From contig JARLIO010000006.1 in assembly GCA_031291675.1 (NCBI GenBank), forward strand, positions 1 to 64,000: a DNA stretch of 64,000 nucleotides, read 5' to 3'. Source of the stretch: Azospirillaceae bacterium (GTDB lineage Bacteria > Pseudomonadota > Alphaproteobacteria > Azospirillales > Azospirillaceae). Below are positions 62,902-64,000 of this stretch, one piece after another. A model generated the notes under the pieces. That model saw only the letters and a program-made list of their open reading frames with translations. It was not told where the DNA came from and searched no databases. The position numbers and the translations under genes were made by a program. Position 1 is the first letter of the stretch. Every line of letters begins with the position of its first letter.

Positions 62902-63684
62902 ATGCAGCTGACCGACCTTCACCTTTTTGTCGCGACACCGTGTTACGGCGGAGTCGTGACCCAGCGCTATATGCAAGGCGTCGTTGCGTTGCTGCAATAT
63001 GGCCGCGAGCTTGGCCTCCAGGTTTCGGTTGAGCTGCTGGGCTATGAATCGCTGATCACCCGCGGCCGCAACACGCTGGTCGCCAAATTCCTCGATACCC
63101 CGACGGCCACGCATCTGATGTTCATTGATGCCGACATCGGCTTCGAGCTGCGGCAGGTCCACGAGATGCTGAAGTTCGACGTCGACGTCGTCGCCGGGAT
63201 GTACCCCCTCAAGCTGGTCGACTGGGATCCGCCGGCGATGGCCCGGGCCCGCGAGGGCGAGGATCTGACCACCTCGGCGCTGCGCTATGTCGGCGCACCC
63301 TGCGAAGGCGACGCGCTGGAACGCCGCGGCCCCTACGTCACCGGCGAATATGCCGGGACCGGCTTCATGATGATCAAGCGCCAGGTCCTGACCCGATTGA
63401 TCACCGCCCATCCGGAAACGCATTATCAGGGAACCCATACTCGCGCCGATGATTGGAGCAGCTCCAACCAATACGCGCTGTTCGATTGCATCATTGACCC
63501 GAAATCCGGCTATTATCTCAGCGAGGACTATACGTTTTGCCATCGCTGGCGGGCGATCGGCGGCAAGATCTGGCTGGATACCGAAGGCCGGCTGTTTCAC
63601 ATCGGCCCGCACGAATTCCACGGCAAGCCGGGCGTCCGCTTCCGCAATCTGGCCGCAACACCGGCGTCGGGCGACGCCGGCTGA
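62902..63684 (+). CDS. Small GT-A-like glycosyltransferase
   Basis: About 260 residues. The start MQLTDLHLFVATPCYGGVVTQ, followed by ESLITRGRNTLVAKFL and the D-x-D motif THLMFIDADIGFELRQVHEM, resembles GT-A glycosyltransferases of the GT2/Anp1 kind. Later segments are DVVAGMYPLKLVDW, TGEYAGTGFMMIKRQVL, YYLSEDYTFCHRW and LFHIGPHEFHGKPG. GGAG precedes the ATG at 62902. Its nearness to the TPR-glycosyltransferase array suggests they may modify the same target, but that is inference. Confidence 0.75.
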   Translation: MQLTDLHLFVATPCYGGVVTQRYMQGVVALLQYGRELGLQVSVELLGYESLITRGRNTLVAKFLDTPTATHLMFIDADIGFELRQVHEMLKFDVDVVAGMYPLKLVDWDPPAMARAREGEDLTTSALRYVGAPCEGDALERRGPYVTGEYAGTGFMMIKRQVLTRLITAHPETHYQGTHTRADDWSSSNQYALFDCIIDPKSGYYLSEDYTFCHRWRAIGGKIWLDTEGRLFHIGPHEFHGKPGVRFRNLAATPASGDAG

Positions 63685-64000
63685 ACAACGACGTCGCCAT
63701 CGCCTGCGGCCGCGGCACCGCGCGATCGGCCGCCCCTGGTCCCGCTTCGAGCCCAACGCCGCGGCTCCAAGCGGGCGGAGCGTCCCCTGTCCCGGTCTCG
63801 CGGCCGGCCTCGCAACGCGGCAGCGGACAGGATCGGAGCCGCGGCACGAAGCCTCCGATTACCAACCAGTTACGAAAAAAACCCAAAACACGGCGAAGGA
63901 CTCTGTCGATCCGACCGTGTAAACCTCTCGAGACGCACAGATCGTGTGTCGTTCATCCTCAGCGATGACGCCACCGCGGTCTTAAGGCTTTGGATTAACC
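63685..64000. other. Gene-free right end of the window
   Basis: The last 316 bases show no convincing reading frame. The first part is GC-rich; from about 63870 (ACGAAAAAAACCCAAAACACGG) the base composition becomes more balanced and may be the promoter region of a gene beyond the edge. Confidence 0.5.

Noticed and set aside
63685-64000. A further gene at the right edge
   Set aside because: No frame has a plausible start or family-like sequence; the open frames are continuations of GC-rich shadows of the glycosyltransferase gene.

Overview
The window is GC-rich, densely coded chromosomal DNA, most likely from an alphaproteobacterium of the Rhodospirillales/Acetobacterales type. The signs are the gene orders pepA-holC and lptF-lptG-surA-pdxA-rsmA, pyrB next to a dihydroorotase-like gene followed by plsY-dprA-topA-rnr, many TTG/GTG starts and 4-bp ATGA/GTGA overlaps, and tetratricopeptide (TPR) glycosyltransferases. 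Genes for maturation of [FeFe]-hydrogenase point to an anaerobic or microaerobic side to its metabolism. No rRNA, tRNA, CRISPR array, transposase or integrase was seen.

Positions 1-20170 hold an exopolysaccharide/O-antigen-type locus. A leftward unit carries a Wza-like export lipoprotein, an alanine-rich exported protein with an internal duplication, an O-antigen ligase/polymerase and a polyprenyl-phosphate sugar transferase whose C-terminus looks broken. Divergent from it are a beta-barrel outer-membrane protein, a small membrane protein and a GT4 glycosyltransferase. A second leftward unit has a Wzx-type flippase, two GT4 enzymes, a second Wzy/ligase-like protein and two large multi-spanning proteins. 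An AT-richer acyltransferase and a PAP2 phosphatase close the locus. Together these could initiate, assemble, flip, polymerise, acylate and export a surface polysaccharide. No Wzc-type chain-length regulator or kinase is present.

Positions 20438-28875 hold a valine-catabolism pair (mmsA and a 3-hydroxyisobutyryl-CoA hydrolase-like gene), then hydG-aspA-hydF without hydE or hydrogenase structural genes, then a glycosyltransferase interrupted by an in-frame amber codon.

Positions 28932-52881 are mostly housekeeping: a universal stress protein, ruvX, a DUF1127 protein divergent from a GcvA-like LysR regulator, pyrB and a dihydroorotase homologue lacking the HxH metal motif, plsY, dprA, topA, rnr, a DUF983 protein, an S41 protease, a hemerythrin, the leftward lptF-lptG-surA-pdxA-rsmA unit and the rightward pepA-holC pair.

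Positions 52933-63684 carry four consecutive paralogous TPR-glycosyltransferases, an AhpD/AhpC peroxide-defence pair and a further small glycosyltransferase. A dispersed palindromic repeat occurs twice, after surA and after ahpC, in opposite orientation relative to the gene, and a different two-hairpin repeat lies at 17253-17351. The most unusual items are the TPR-glycosyltransferase array, the hydE-less maturation cluster, the amber-interrupted gene, the duplicated alanine-rich exported protein and the repeat elements.
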